DNA of 64,000 nucleotides, from the NCBI RefSeq assembly GCF_004770895.1, contig NZ_RQHS01000005.1, positions 620,001-684,000 of the forward strand. Direction: 5' to 3'. Positions within the stretch are counted from its first letter, which is position 1. Every line of letters begins with the position of its first letter. The position numbers were made by a program, and so were the translations under genes. This DNA is from Leptospira dzoumogneensis. GTDB lineage: Bacteria > Spirochaetota > Leptospiria > Leptospirales > Leptospiraceae. This document shows, piece after piece, positions 44,437-54,419 of the stretch. Below the pieces are notes generated by a model. That model had not been told where the DNA came from, did no database searches, and worked only from the letters and a program-made list of their open reading frames with translations.

Positions 44437-45663
44437 GTGATTGCTATCCTGAAAAACAGAAGAGGCCCCTTCTACCTGATCACTACCTTTTTCGCGATCC
44501 TGTTTTTTGCGGTCTTTGCATCATCACTCGCGATCGTATTTTCCCTATTTCTGATCGCCGTACTGGTTTTATATCCTGTTTTATTGGACTGGTTCTCTCG
44601 CCTGTATGGTCAGGAAGATATTGCGGACGAGCTGCATTTTGCAAAAACAAAAGACGGATGGAATATCGCATTACACAGACATATTCCTCCTATTCCGAAT
44701 CCTGAACTTGCACCGGTGATCGTGGTGCATGGTATCGCTACGAATAAGTATGTGATCGATTTGGACAAAAGACATTCTCTTCCTTACTATTTAAAATTAA
44801 GAGGTTACGAAGTATTTGCAGTTTCCTTAAGAGGTGCCGGGAGTTCCTACCATGAAAGCAGGGGAGGATACGAGGACTTCACTTTTGATGATTTAGTAAA
44901 ATATGATGTTCCTGCGATCATCTCCAAGGTACTTTCTTTGACGGAGAGTAAACGTGTGAATTGGGTAGGCCATTCTATGGGTGCAATGATCTTCTATTCT
45001 TATTTAGGGATCACATCCAAACCCGAAAAAGAAAAGATCGCAAGTTTTGTTTCCTTGGGCGGACCGGGAAATTTAAATCATTTAGGTTTAAGCCTCATCG
45101 GTTTACTTTCTAGATTTCCTCGTGCCAGAAAAGTTTTGGATCTAAAATTCGGAGCTTCTATGCTCGCACCATTAGCCGGGGAAATTTACACACCTATAGA
45201 TCAGATACTTTATAATCCGAAAGCGATCAGACCTAGGATCGTTAAAAAGGTAATGAAAAACGCGGTCGAAAATATCAGCGAAGGACTGATAGAACAATTC
45301 ATGTCTTGGATAGAGACAAAGAAGATGAGTTCACTCAACGGATTTTATAATTATATAGATCTACAAAAAGAGATCACTGTTCCTAGTCTGTTTATCGCGG
45401 GTGCAAACGACGCGATCGCAACTCCTGATACGGTCCGATCCGTATACGAAAGAGCGGGAACTAAGGTCAAAAAATTTCATGTGATCTCTAAGGAAGAAGG
45501 GGCCAGCGACGATTACGGTCATGGCTGTCTGATCTTAGCGGAGAAGGCGGAAGACGATGTGTTCCCTAAGGTAGAAACCTTCTTAAGAGAATATGGAACC
45601 TCCAAAAAGCAGGGCTGGTTTTTGCGATTAAAAAGAAAATTTAAACAGAATATTCGAACCTAA
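44437..45663 (+). CDS. Alpha/beta hydrolase with N-terminal membrane anchor
   Basis: A 408-residue protein with a GTG start that has no clear ribosome binding site. Two hydrophobic segments lie at residues 12-50 (LITTFFAILFFAVFASSLAIV, LFLIAVLVLYPVLLDWF in part). The hydrolase domain has VIVVHGIATNKYVID, FAVSLRGAGSSY, nucleophile Ser in WVGHSMGAMIFYSY, an acidic residue in FIAGANDAIATPD and His in DYGHGCLILA. Relatives include lipases and polyhydroxyalkanoate depolymerase-like enzymes. The substrate is unknown. Confidence 0.82.
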   Translation: MIAILKNRRGPFYLITTFFAILFFAVFASSLAIVFSLFLIAVLVLYPVLLDWFSRLYGQEDIADELHFAKTKDGWNIALHRHIPPIPNPELAPVIVVHGIATNKYVIDLDKRHSLPYYLKLRGYEVFAVSLRGAGSSYHESRGGYEDFTFDDLVKYDVPAIISKVLSLTESKRVNWVGHSMGAMIFYSYLGITSKPEKEKIASFVSLGGPGNLNHLGLSLIGLLSRFPRARKVLDLKFGASMLAPLAGEIYTPIDQILYNPKAIRPRIVKKVMKNAVENISEGLIEQFMSWIETKKMSSLNGFYNYIDLQKEITVPSLFIAGANDAIATPDTVRSVYERAGTKVKKFHVISKEEGASDDYGHGCLILAEKAEDDVFPKVETFLREYGTSKKQGWFLRLKRKFKQNIRT

Positions 45664-45817
45664 CACTACATAATCTCTGTATTGCTGCCTTAAAAGAGTG
45701 GCATTCTTCCTTATATCTCACCAAATTCCAAGTATGTCTCAATATAAATATGCCTAAATAATAAACATATCTAAAATTTGTACGCATAAATTGGGCATAA
45801 TATTTAGATTTGAAGAA

Positions 45818-45834
45818 TTGGTACGCTAATTGCA
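45818..45834 (+). promoter_or_regulatory. Sigma-54 (-24/-12) promoter upstream of the PP2C-amtB pair
   Basis: TTGGTACG-CTAA-TTGCA matches the RpoN consensus TTGGCACG-N4-TTGCW at all but one base. The GG (45820-45821) and GC (45832-45833) pairs have the required spacing. Transcription would start near 45845, about 55 bases before the ATG. An inverted TATGCC (45749-45754) / GGCATA (45794-45799) pair upstream is a weak candidate activator site. Confidence 0.75.
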
Positions 45835-45900
45835 TAAGATCTCGGTAGAGCGAAACGAATCCAAAGAGAAAAAGAATCGGATACGTAGAGGTGCTTGACC

Positions 45901-47757
45901 ATGATAGAACTCAAATTTGGGCAAAGAAAAGTAGTTAGCTTCCGAGGTGCGAGGAAGGTCGTCGGGGGTTTAACCGAGAAGAATAAGATCGATATCCTTC
46001 TTTATATCAGTAAGGAATTTGCAAACGCGGATAAGGAAGAGGAACTTTACGATATCGTAATAAGCCTTTGTAAGGATATTTTCGAGTGTGATAATACCAC
46101 TCTCAGGATGTGGAAGGGAAATCTTTTGGTCCCTTCCCGCTTCTTTAAAGAAACAGTTCCACCTCGCCGGGACCTGAGTCAGGATGAAGGTTATTCGGGA
46201 TTCACTTTTAAGACCCGTATGCCATTGCTTATCCAGGACTTAACACATCACGCGGAATACATAGACGAGGGAGAGACCACCCGAGCCGTTATGTGCGTTC
46301 CTATCATGTACAAAGAGGATTGCCTCGGCACGATTGCGGTAGAATCGGACACTGAATTTTTCTACAGAGAAGACGACCTGGAGATCTTAGAAGCTCTAGG
46401 CTCCCAGCTCGCTCTTGCGATCACAAGCGTTCGTTTGATCCAAGGTTTGGTCCATGCGAATGAAAGAGAGGCTCAAATCCTGAAACAATTGGAATGGGAT
46501 ATGAGAATGGGTCGTAACGTCCAAAGCCAGATCGTAGAGACTGCGATCGCTCCTTGGAACGGTCTACATTTCGGAACTTATTACGAGCCGATGACCGAGG
46601 TTTCCGGAGACTACTTTAATGTGGTCCGACAAGGAAACTCGATCACTGCGATCATAGTGGATGTGTCAGGGCACGGTATTCCTGCTGCGTTAGTCACGAT
46701 GTCCATCCACTATCAATTCCAACGTTGTACTTCCCTTGGTATGGGACTATCCGAAACTTTGGCCGAGTTGGGTGAATCCATCCGGCCACAGCTTCCGGAT
46801 GGAACTTATTTCACTGCTTTCATTCTGAAAGTTTACAGTGATTATACTTACTCTTATGTGAATGCAGCTCATCAGAAAATGCTACATTACCATAACGGTC
46901 ATGGAAGGATAGAAGAGCTGGATACCCAGGGAGTTCCTCTCGGTATTTTCGAAGTAGAAAGAAGTAATTTCGAAGAGAAACACGGAAGGATCCTGCCTGG
47001 AGATATTTTATTCTTACCTACGGACGGTATCACCGAACAGAAGAATGAACAGCGTCAAGAGTTAGGGAACCAGCGTTTTATAGAATGGATCCGTCAGGAA
47101 AAATCAACCATTGAAGAACAAAGAGATAAGATCTATGTCGCCGATTTAGTCGGTTCATTGATCGGAAGATTCAAAAGGTATAAAGGAGATATGAGGAACG
47201 GAGACGACGTTTCTTTACTCGCGCTCCAATGTAATCCTGAACTTGGAAAAGCAAAAACATTACTCTCTTTGGCGAAATCCGCCGCAAAAGCAAAAAAGGA
47301 CCAAGTCGCTTACGACAAGGCTCTGGAAGTATTTTCCATGGACGAGTCTCTCAAGGACAGTTTGGTACTTCTTGGAAAAATGTATTACAGAGATAGAAAT
47401 TTCGAAAAGAGCGTACAGTTCTTAGAGAAGTATATCAAAACCAGCGGAGAAGAATCCGAGCATATCCATTATCTTTTAGGAAGAGCGTATTACGAACTGG
47501 AAAATATTCCGGAAGCAAAGAGGGCATTAAAACGTTCTCTCGCGATCGATCACACATACGCAAAGTCCAGCTTAAGACTGGCTAGATGTTATTTGAAAGA
47601 TAATGAAACTCCTAAGGCGATCAAGGTCCTGCAACAAGGGATCAAAAGTGCGCCTACTAACGAGTATCTAAAAATTTCCCTTAAAAAGTTGGAGGAATTA
47701 GTAAAAAGAAAATCAGGAGATCTAGTCGTTTCGGAACAAAGAAAAGAAGCGGTTTAA
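45901..47757 (+). CDS. GAF-PP2C phosphatase with C-terminal TPR repeats
   Basis: About 618 residues from the ATG at 45901 (GAGGTG at eight bases); the in-frame TTG at 45895 is less likely. A GAF domain at about 35-180 (ALGSQLALAITSVRLIQ) precedes the SpoIIE/RsbU-type phosphatase domain with SGDYFNVV, IIVDVSGHGIPAALV, LPTDGITEQK and NGDDVSLLA. From about 450 onward are TPR repeats (VLLGKMYYRDRNFEKSVQ, HYLLGRAYYELENIPEAK). It is probably co-transcribed with amtB, 58 bases downstream, from a sigma-54 promoter. The GAF domain could sense a nitrogen signal, by inference. Confidence 0.9.
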   Translation: MIELKFGQRKVVSFRGARKVVGGLTEKNKIDILLYISKEFANADKEEELYDIVISLCKDIFECDNTTLRMWKGNLLVPSRFFKETVPPRRDLSQDEGYSGFTFKTRMPLLIQDLTHHAEYIDEGETTRAVMCVPIMYKEDCLGTIAVESDTEFFYREDDLEILEALGSQLALAITSVRLIQGLVHANEREAQILKQLEWDMRMGRNVQSQIVETAIAPWNGLHFGTYYEPMTEVSGDYFNVVRQGNSITAIIVDVSGHGIPAALVTMSIHYQFQRCTSLGMGLSETLAELGESIRPQLPDGTYFTAFILKVYSDYTYSYVNAAHQKMLHYHNGHGRIEELDTQGVPLGIFEVERSNFEEKHGRILPGDILFLPTDGITEQKNEQRQELGNQRFIEWIRQEKSTIEEQRDKIYVADLVGSLIGRFKRYKGDMRNGDDVSLLALQCNPELGKAKTLLSLAKSAAKAKKDQVAYDKALEVFSMDESLKDSLVLLGKMYYRDRNFEKSVQFLEKYIKTSGEESEHIHYLLGRAYYELENIPEAKRALKRSLAIDHTYAKSSLRLARCYLKDNETPKAIKVLQQGIKSAPTNEYLKISLKKLEELVKRKSGDLVVSEQRKEAV

Positions 47758-47815
47758 TCATTAAGCGAAGTTCAGGAATCGTGTTCAAAAAATATATAGG
47801 AGATTTAGGAAAAAT

Positions 47816-49171
47816 ATGCGCATATTGATATTACTTACGCTCGCCTTTGCCTCGAGCGCAATTTGGGCTGATGAAGCCGACCCAGTGACTGCAGAATCCG
47901 CGTTAAGTGCAGTTGCAATTTTAAGAGATGAAACGAATTGGTTATGGACCTGTATCGCGGGCTTTTTGGTATTTTTTATGCAGGCCGGTTTTGCATTAGT
48001 GGAGGCCGGATTTACCAGAGCAAAAAATACAGTGAATATTTTGATGAAGAACTTCATGGACTTCTCCTTGGGTTCTTTGGCGTACTGGTTGATCGGATTT
48101 TCGATCATGTTCGGGCCTCAAATCATCAGCGGTATCGGATTCGGTTCCATATCCTTGGCTGATAGTCTGTTGATGGTGGACGGAAAACCAGATCCGAGCA
48201 AGTTTACATTTTTTATATTCCAATTGGTGTTTGCAGGAACTGCTGCAACCATCGTTTCGGGAGCTATGGCAGAAAGGACCAAGTTCGTAGATTACGTAAT
48301 CTTCTCCATATTGATCACTGCATTTGTATATCCGGTCTTCGGATCAATAGGTTGGTCTAACTTATTCGACCCTGATAACAAAGGTTATTTGGTAGAAGCG
48401 GGATTTATAGATTTTGCAGGTTCCACTATAGTTCACTCAGTCGGTGGATGGGCAGGACTTGCCGGAACGATAGTTCTTGGGCCTCGTATCGGAAAATACC
48501 AAGACGGGAAAGTTCTTCCTATCTTAGGTCATAACATGACAATTGCGGCTCTTGGGGTTTTCATTTTATGGTTAGGTTGGTTCGGATTTAACCCCGGGTC
48601 CACTACCTCAGTAGGCGGAGGAACTTTTGCCGTAATCGCAGTTACGACTAACTTTGCGGCGGCTGCCGGTGCGGTTTCTTCCATGATCGTGACTTGGATA
48701 CTTTTCAAAAAACCGGATATAGGTCTTTCTTTGAACGGTGCCCTAGCAGGACTTGTGTCGATCACAGCTCCTTGTGCGAACGTAAGTATCAGTTCTGCGA
48801 TCATCATCGGACTTGTAGGCGGTGTGCTTGTAGTATTCAGCGTTTTATTCTTTGATAAGATCAAAGTGGACGATCCTGTGGGAGCGGTTTCCGTTCACGG
48901 AGTTTGTGGAGCTTGGGGAACCATCGCTGTAGGTTTATTCGCAGAGCAGGCTTTCGGCGGAGTGAACGGTCTATTCTTCGGCGGCGGGATCGAGCAGTTA
49001 TTGGTTCAGCTACAAGGTGTAGGGCTCGGATTTGTTTGGGCATTCGGAGCGAGTTTGGTGATCTTCTTAGTTTTGAGATTCACCATCGGTCTAAGAGTTT
49101 CCGAAGACGAAGAGATCCAAGGTCTGGATATTCTGGAACACGGAAACGAAGCGTATCCAATTTCCAAATAA
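47816..49171 (+). CDS. amtB: Ammonium transporter AmtB
   Basis: A 451-residue transporter with a signal sequence (ILILLTLAFASSAIWA) and eleven predicted helices. The conserved pore twin histidines are His207 (TIVHSVGGWAGL) and His361 (VSVHGVCGAWG). Other landmarks: NILMKNFMDFSLGSLAYWLIG in part, GFNPGSTTS and NGALAGLVSITAPC. AmtB brings in ammonia when nitrogen is scarce. AGGAAAAAT precedes the ATG. No glnK (PII) gene follows, unlike the usual glnK-amtB pair. Confidence 0.95.
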   Translation: MRILILLTLAFASSAIWADEADPVTAESALSAVAILRDETNWLWTCIAGFLVFFMQAGFALVEAGFTRAKNTVNILMKNFMDFSLGSLAYWLIGFSIMFGPQIISGIGFGSISLADSLLMVDGKPDPSKFTFFIFQLVFAGTAATIVSGAMAERTKFVDYVIFSILITAFVYPVFGSIGWSNLFDPDNKGYLVEAGFIDFAGSTIVHSVGGWAGLAGTIVLGPRIGKYQDGKVLPILGHNMTIAALGVFILWLGWFGFNPGSTTSVGGGTFAVIAVTTNFAAAAGAVSSMIVTWILFKKPDIGLSLNGALAGLVSITAPCANVSISSAIIIGLVGGVLVVFSVLFFDKIKVDDPVGAVSVHGVCGAWGTIAVGLFAEQAFGGVNGLFFGGGIEQLLVQLQGVGLGFVWAFGASLVIFLVLRFTIGLRVSEDEEIQGLDILEHGNEAYPISK

Positions 49172-49181
49172 TGGACTTACG

Positions 49182-49215
49182 AAAACCTCCGTGGGCGACT
49201 GCGGGGGTTTTCTTT
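49182..49215 (+). terminator. Terminator after amtB
   Basis: AAAACCTCCG (49182-49191) pairs with CGGGGGTTTT (49202-49211), with one G-T pair, and is followed by CTTTT. It separates amtB from the downstream lipoprotein gene. Confidence 0.78.
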
Positions 49216-49254
49216 TACGTTGACGAAAAAGAAAGGTTCCGCCCGAATTGAGGT

Positions 49255-49929
49255 ATGCGTTCGGGTTTTTCCATCCGCTTCTTCCAAAAATCGCTTTTCC
49301 TAGTTTGTTTTCTTTTTTTCGGCTGTTTCGAATACGAAGAAACTTTGACAATCAATTCCAACCTAAGCGGCACTTTGGAAATTTCTTATGTGGTCCCGAC
49401 CAAACGTAAGTCGGAAGAATCGCTTATCAAATTCCTTCCCACTAGAAAAGAAGAGATCCAGAACAGATTGAACAAAGGATTTTTTTCTAAAAGCCTCGTA
49501 CTAAAAGATTATACCTTCCAAAAATTAGAAACTTCGGAGGCAGAGCCCGGAGTATTCCGTGAAAAGGCAAAGGTCACTTACAAGGTGGATTTCACTGATA
49601 TTTCTCAGTTAGAAAATGTGCTTCTTGGAAACGTTCAGATCAAAAAAGAGAAGGCGAACACTATCTACATCAAAAGAGAATTCCCTTCTATCAGCAAATC
49701 TCTGGAATCCATGCAGATGGACGGAGAGAAAAAAGTTTTAAGCGAAACTTTGAGATTGATCCGTGGAAATGCGCTGAACTTCAAAGTGAATTTTCCGATC
49801 ACTTCCGTTTGTTATACGAACCGCGGAGAGCAAAGTTTAGGAAGACTGGCTTATAGATTGCCTCTTGCGGACACAGTGGAGAAGTTCGGGAACAAGTCCT
49901 GGGATTACAGGATTACCTTTGTGTACTGA
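49255..49929 (+). CDS. Putative lipoprotein of unknown function
   Basis: A 224-residue protein. The signal sequence KSLFLVCFLFFGC ends in a lipobox-like LFFGC (Cys at about 24). The mature part is strand-rich (EETLTINSNLSGTLEISYVVP, KVTYKVDFTDISQLENV, TIYIKREFPSISKS). I do not recognise a family. It is convergent with mqnA, the stops being one base apart. Confidence 0.7.
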   Translation: MRSGFSIRFFQKSLFLVCFLFFGCFEYEETLTINSNLSGTLEISYVVPTKRKSEESLIKFLPTRKEEIQNRLNKGFFSKSLVLKDYTFQKLETSEAEPGVFREKAKVTYKVDFTDISQLENVLLGNVQIKKEKANTIYIKREFPSISKSLESMQMDGEKKVLSETLRLIRGNALNFKVNFPITSVCYTNRGEQSLGRLAYRLPLADTVEKFGNKSWDYRITFVY

Positions 49930-49930
49930 A

Positions 49931-50680
49931 TTATAAAATCCCTAACTCGCTACAATATTTTCCGAATAACTCAAATCCATTGCGGTCGCTTTCCGTGATT
50001 TCGTAATGTAGTTCTTGGGTGAGGTAGGTTCTGACCAGCTCAGTTGGAAGTCTGGATTCTTTTTGGATGATCTCTTCGATATGTGCCAGGCCGTATTTTA
50101 AAGAATCCTCATAGAAGCTGTCGGGTAATTCCAATGGTTTTTTGGAAGCCCAAAGAGCGAATATGAAAGAGGTTCCTGTGGTTTCATACCACCATTCTGC
50201 CAGGTCCTTTACTTCATAAACATCCGGATCCCATTCCGCGAATAAAGCATTGTCCCCGAAAAGCATATGGGACCCTCTTCCGATCGAAATTTCTTCTTTG
50301 ATGATCTTAGGGTCTGTGGGGGCTACTTCCGGCAATTTTCCGGAATCATTATGTACTAATACTCTGACCAGGGCCATGCTTGTCCTGGAGCCGTTATCAG
50401 TGAGGATCCGATACGGAGGATAGGCCTCTTTTTTATTTTTGAAAAACTTAATGGAGCGGACCTGCTGGGAAGCACAGACCCCGACTTTCATGGAAACGGA
50501 GAGTACGTCCGAGTTGCGGAGGCATTCGATGGAGGAGATTAATCCTACGTCTACCAGTCCCCTTAATAAATAGTCCTTTAGGAGGGAGGGATTTTCAGGT
50601 ACGACTTTATGTTCTGAATTCTGCTCGAATCCCCAGGTTAGGGGACGGGCGTTCAGATGTTTGACGATTCCAATTCTCAC
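49931..50680 (-). CDS. mqnA: Chorismate dehydratase MqnA (futalosine menaquinone pathway)
   Basis: A 249-residue member of the MqnA/MqnD fold. Evidence: the start [79 protein letters not shown] and [17 protein letters not shown]. The GDNAL and DLAEWW-T-G segments are the family signature. MqnA turns chorismate into 3-enolpyruvylbenzoate at the start of the futalosine route to menaquinone. No other mqn gene is adjacent. MqnD is the main alternative within this fold. Confidence 0.82.
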   Translation of the reverse strand: MRIGIVKHLNARPLTWGFEQNSEHKVVPENPSLLKDYLLRGLVDVGLISSIECLRNSDVLSVSMKVGVCASQQVRSIKFFKNKKEAYPPYRILTDNGSRTSMALVRVLVHNDSGKLPEVAPTDPKIIKEEISIGRGSHMLFGDNALFAEWDPDVYEVKDLAEWWYETTGTSFIFALWASKKPLELPDSFYEDSLKYGLAHIEEIIQKESRLPTELVRTYLTQELHYEITESDRNGFELFGKYCSELGIL

Positions 50681-50838
50681 TTATTGTTTTTTTCCAGAAA
50701 AAAGATCCGTTTTTTTAGCCTATTTACCAGAAAAACGATACTTCTCTTCCTAGCCAGAAAAATTAGTTTTTCCTTTCCTTTTCCAGGCTGTTTCCCGACT
50801 GTATTCCGAGGTAGGGACCTGTTCGTCCAATCTATGGA

Positions 50839-51126
50839 ATGAGTCCGTCGAAACCGATGCTGATCAAAGTAGATTATGAGATCCTAAATGGTGATCATGA
50901 GGCTTTGCGTGCCTATTTGAATTCTCATGTAGAAGGGAATCCTGCTTCTGTAATTTTGGATCTGGATGAAGTGCAGGTGCTTACCTCGGTCGCTTTAGGC
51001 ACCCTGGTTGCTTTTGCAAATCGTCTCCGAGGCCAGGGAGTGCTTTTGGAAACGATAAATGTCAGCCCTAAATTACTGGAAATTATTAAGTTAGTCTCTT
51101 TGGACCAGGCATTGGGTATTCGCTGA
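50839..51126 (+). CDS. STAS-domain anti-sigma factor antagonist-like protein
   Basis: A 95-residue single STAS domain: VDYEILNGDHEALRAYLNSH, SVILDLDEVQVLTSVALGTLVAFANRLRGQG and LLEIIKLVSLDQALGIR. The site where SpoIIAA-type proteins are phosphorylated reads LTSVALG (Thr49/Ser50), so a phosphorylatable residue is present. It is three bases upstream of cheR, so it is co-transcribed with it. Its partner kinase is not encoded nearby. Confidence 0.85.
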   Translation: MSPSKPMLIKVDYEILNGDHEALRAYLNSHVEGNPASVILDLDEVQVLTSVALGTLVAFANRLRGQGVLLETINVSPKLLEIIKLVSLDQALGIR

Positions 51127-51129
51127 TTT

Positions 51130-52005
51130 ATGGATGATAATTTTTCCAGTTTCTCTCAGATCACAGACGAAGAGTTCAAATTCATCAAGGATTTGATGTA
51201 TAAGGAAACCGGAATATTCCTGGCGGATCATAAAAAGATAATGGTCCAATCCAGGCTGAATTCCAGGGCAAGAATGCATAAGATGCAGAATGTTTCGGAA
51301 TATATCCGAGGACTTCAAGCCGATCGCAAGTTTTTCCAAAGTGAACTTACCGAACTTATCAATCGTATTACCACCAACAAAACGGACTTCTTCCGAGAGA
51401 ACCATCATTTCGAATTCTTAAAAGAAACCTTCTTTCCTTCCGTAGAGGAGAAGGCCCTAAAGTCCGGAAAAAAACAGCTCCGTATCTGGTCCAGCGCTTG
51501 TTCCACGGGAGAGGAACCTTATACGATCGCAGTCACTTGTGCAGAATATTTTATGCATAAGCCCGGTTGGGATATTAAAATTTATGCATCCGATATAGAT
51601 ACGAATGTGGTACAAACCGCTCAAGAGGGTATCTATAAAGCCGATCGTTTAGAGCCTGTAAGTGAGACACTTAAAAAAAGGTATTTCCTGAAAGTGAAGG
51701 ATCTTTCCGGGAAAAATCAGGATACTTATCAAGTAAAACCCGAGATCAAGTCCATGATCGAATTCCATAAGGTAAATCTTTTGGAAACTCCTTATCCGAT
51801 ACGAGAGAAGATGGACTGTATCTTTTGCAGAAATGTGATCATCTATTTCGATAAGCCTACCCAAAAGAAAATTTTCGAGAACTTCGAACATGTTTTGAAG
51901 GACAGAGGACTTTTGGTGATAGGCCATTCTGAGACTCTTTTTGGGATCTCGGAAGCATATAAGTTCTTAGGTCATACTGTTTATCAGAAAAAACCTAAAA
52001 TTTGA
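51130..52005 (+). CDS. cheR: Chemotaxis protein methyltransferase CheR
   Basis: A 291-residue enzyme that methylates glutamates of chemoreceptors with S-adenosylmethionine. The N-terminal helical domain ([32 protein letters not shown]) is followed by the SAM-binding fold: [56 protein letters not shown] and [14 protein letters not shown]. It lies between a STAS gene and a rhodanese lipoprotein gene. Two chemoreceptors are encoded convergently downstream. Confidence 0.94.
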   Translation: MDDNFSSFSQITDEEFKFIKDLMYKETGIFLADHKKIMVQSRLNSRARMHKMQNVSEYIRGLQADRKFFQSELTELINRITTNKTDFFRENHHFEFLKETFFPSVEEKALKSGKKQLRIWSSACSTGEEPYTIAVTCAEYFMHKPGWDIKIYASDIDTNVVQTAQEGIYKADRLEPVSETLKKRYFLKVKDLSGKNQDTYQVKPEIKSMIEFHKVNLLETPYPIREKMDCIFCRNVIIYFDKPTQKKIFENFEHVLKDRGLLVIGHSETLFGISEAYKFLGHTVYQKKPKI

Positions 52006-52025
52006 TCTTAGCTGGATAAAATCCT

Positions 52026-52376
52026 ATGTTCAAAACATTTTATATTTTTCTAATAATTGCCCTTTTTTCTTTTTCTTCCTGTAAGAATAAAGAAGATAAG
52101 GAACTCGCAGAGTGGGTGGAGAAGGGCGCTCTAATTGTGGATGTAAGAAGTCCTAACGAATATGAAAAACGTCATTTCCCGGGAGCGGTTAATATCCCGA
52201 TCGATAGTTTGTCCTCGAGAGTGGCTGAGTTAGGCTCCAAGGATACGCAGATCATTCTGTACTGCCAATCCGGCGGCCGCAGCTTAAGAGCAAAAACCTT
52301 CTTAGAAGAAGAAGGTTTTTCTCAAGTAAGGGACGCAGGGAGAATAGACCGTCTATTCTCCGCCGTTTCCGAGTGA
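52026..52376 (+). CDS. Rhodanese-domain lipoprotein
   Basis: A 116-residue protein with signal sequence ending LFSFSSC (Cys19) and then a single rhodanese domain: VDVRSPNEYEKRHFPGAVNIP, active site Cys in ILYCQSGGRSLRAK. It would act in the periplasm or outer membrane as a sulfurtransferase or redox protein. It starts 20 bases after cheR, perhaps by read-through rather than functional link. Confidence 0.86.
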   Translation: MFKTFYIFLIIALFSFSSCKNKEDKELAEWVEKGALIVDVRSPNEYEKRHFPGAVNIPIDSLSSRVAELGSKDTQIILYCQSGGRSLRAKTFLEEEGFSQVRDAGRIDRLFSAVSE

Positions 52377-52402
52377 ATTCTTTAGTTTAATATTTTAAAC
52401 GA

Positions 52403-54394
52403 TCAGAGTCTGAATTTTTCGGAGATATTTTTAAGTATCTCCGCAGTATTCGACAGGTTCCTGGAAGAAGAGGACATCTGTTCCGCTCCGGATGCAGTGT
52501 TGATCGTATGCTCATTAATTTGCATGATCACCTGAGAAATTTCAGAAACCGCTTTTTTCTGTTCATCTGCGGCTAATTTTACCGCTTCAGATTCGATTCT
52601 TACTTTTCCTGCGTTATCCGTTACAGCCTGGTTGATATCCGTTTGGGAGCCGGTGATGGAGTATAATCTATCCATTGCATCCGAAACCTGATCCACATTC
52701 CGGATGATCGCATGTATGATCTCCGTAGATGCTTGGATACCTTTGGCCCCACTATCCAATTCGCCGGTGTTTTTGTTAATCATCGCGGAGATGGACTTGA
52801 TAGAAGAAGCGGTCTTCTCTGAAAGTTTAGAGATCTCTTCCGCAACGACTGCAAATCCTTTTCCTGCTTCTCCTGCTCTTGCAGCTTCGATCGCAGCGTT
52901 TAATGCAAGTAACTGTGTTTGTTCCGAAATATCGTTGATGATCCCTATGATCGCGGTCATTTCTCCCGATGATTTCAGGATATTCGAGATCATTGCATTC
53001 ATTCCTGAAAGAGATTCTTCTCCTTTTTTTGCCTGGAGAGAAATGGACTTTGCCATATTCAATGTGGCCTGAACTTCATTGCCGATCTGATTCACACTTT
53101 GAGAAAGTTCCGTGATCTTAACCTGGAATTCCGAAATGTTTTTGTACTGGTTGTAGATGGAGCCGGAAATATTGTCCATACCTGCGGACATCTCTTCTAC
53201 TGTGGCGGACATTTCTTCCGTAGATGCCGCAGTGGATTGGGCTCCATTGGAGAAGTTTTCAGAACTTGCGGATAATTCCTCTGCGGAAGCTGCAAGTTCT
53301 TGGGAAATTTTTTGGATATCTCTTACTGAAGTTCTTAAACTTTCTAAGAAGGAGTTGGTGTCCTTACTGAGATCTCCAATCTCATCTTCATGATAAATTT
53401 TTAAACTAGCTGTGAGGTCTCCTGTGGACATGGAGCGGAATAATTCCCTTGCTTCCAATAAAGGATGGAGACGGACATTCACTATCCTATAAATAATGAA
53501 TATAGAAACGATCAGAAAGACAAGAGCAAATGCGATGATCCTGAATAACATTTGATGGACCACTTCCGCTAATTCGTCCTTGGATACGACTGCGGAAACT
53601 CTTAGTCCGTATTCCGGAACATCATAAACAGTCGCAATCTTATCTTTCTTAAAAAAATACTCCATATGCTCTTCGGAAGGAAGGGCCATTAACCTTTTAC
53701 CCCAATCCGTTTTGCTCAGATCCAATTTTAGGATGAGTGATTTGTCCGGATGTCCCACTACCACTCCATTCATATCAGTGATCGCGATATATCCGTCGGA
53801 TCCGATCGTGATCCCGCTGACTACTGCTTCCGTCATTTTGCTGAGAGAGATCGCAAATCCTAGAATACCTACCACTTGGTTTCCGTCTTTGGTTGGAACA
53901 GTAAGAACTGCGACCGCTTCTCCGGTTACAGGAGAAGGATTTACCTTGCTTAAAAGATTTTTACCTTCCAAGGCAGCCTTGATATTTGAATCGAATCCGG
54001 TTCCTCCCCAGCGGAAATTATTCGCCTTTCCTGTTGCATCCGCAAACACCATAGGATTTTCTTCCGGAGTGGACAGGAACACGTTCTCATAAGTATCAAA
54101 TTTTTTGAATACGTTTGCGAGTGTCGGATTTAGACTTCCCTTATCCCTTGCGATGGTCGCTTTGATAAAAGGAACGTTGGAATTCACAAATTCCGCTAAA
54201 GTAGCCTGTTGATCGAAGAAGAACTTGATATGTTTTCCCGCGAGCTTAGAGATCTTTTTCATCTCGTCAATGTAGGCTTCTTCCACGTATTTTTTTGCGG
54301 TAAAGTATGCGAAGGAGGAAATCCCCACTGTAAGTAGAACGATAGTAATTGTGCTTACTGCTAGGATAATGATCTTTAAACTGTTTCTTTGCAT
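52403..54394 (-). CDS. Methyl-accepting chemotaxis protein (second of tandem pair)
   Basis: A 663-residue chemoreceptor. TM1 is at about 8-30 and TM2 at about 280-305, flanking a dCache-like sensor domain ([32 protein letters not shown]). A HAMP domain (about 305-358) joins the signalling domain, whose tip reads [31 protein letters not shown]. There is no C-terminal CheR-binding pentapeptide. It follows the first receptor by 25 bases and is its close paralogue. Confidence 0.93.
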   Translation of the reverse strand: MQRNSLKIIILAVSTITIVLLTVGISSFAYFTAKKYVEEAYIDEMKKISKLAGKHIKFFFDQQATLAEFVNSNVPFIKATIARDKGSLNPTLANVFKKFDTYENVFLSTPEENPMVFADATGKANNFRWGGTGFDSNIKAALEGKNLLSKVNPSPVTGEAVAVLTVPTKDGNQVVGILGFAISLSKMTEAVVSGITIGSDGYIAITDMNGVVVGHPDKSLILKLDLSKTDWGKRLMALPSEEHMEYFFKKDKIATVYDVPEYGLRVSAVVSKDELAEVVHQMLFRIIAFALVFLIVSIFIIYRIVNVRLHPLLEARELFRSMSTGDLTASLKIYHEDEIGDLSKDTNSFLESLRTSVRDIQKISQELAASAEELSASSENFSNGAQSTAASTEEMSATVEEMSAGMDNISGSIYNQYKNISEFQVKITELSQSVNQIGNEVQATLNMAKSISLQAKKGEESLSGMNAMISNILKSSGEMTAIIGIINDISEQTQLLALNAAIEAARAGEAGKGFAVVAEEISKLSEKTASSIKSISAMINKNTGELDSGAKGIQASTEIIHAIIRNVDQVSDAMDRLYSITGSQTDINQAVTDNAGKVRIESEAVKLAADEQKKAVSEISQVIMQINEHTINTASGAEQMSSSSRNLSNTAEILKNISEKFRL

Positions 54395-54419
54395 TTTGTT
54401 GAGTCGAATCTGGATCGGA

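Noticed and set aside
45641..45835. A leftward 64-codon frame before the sigma-54 site
   Set aside because: It overlaps the end of the hydrolase gene and the promoter region, and no ribosome binding site was seen.
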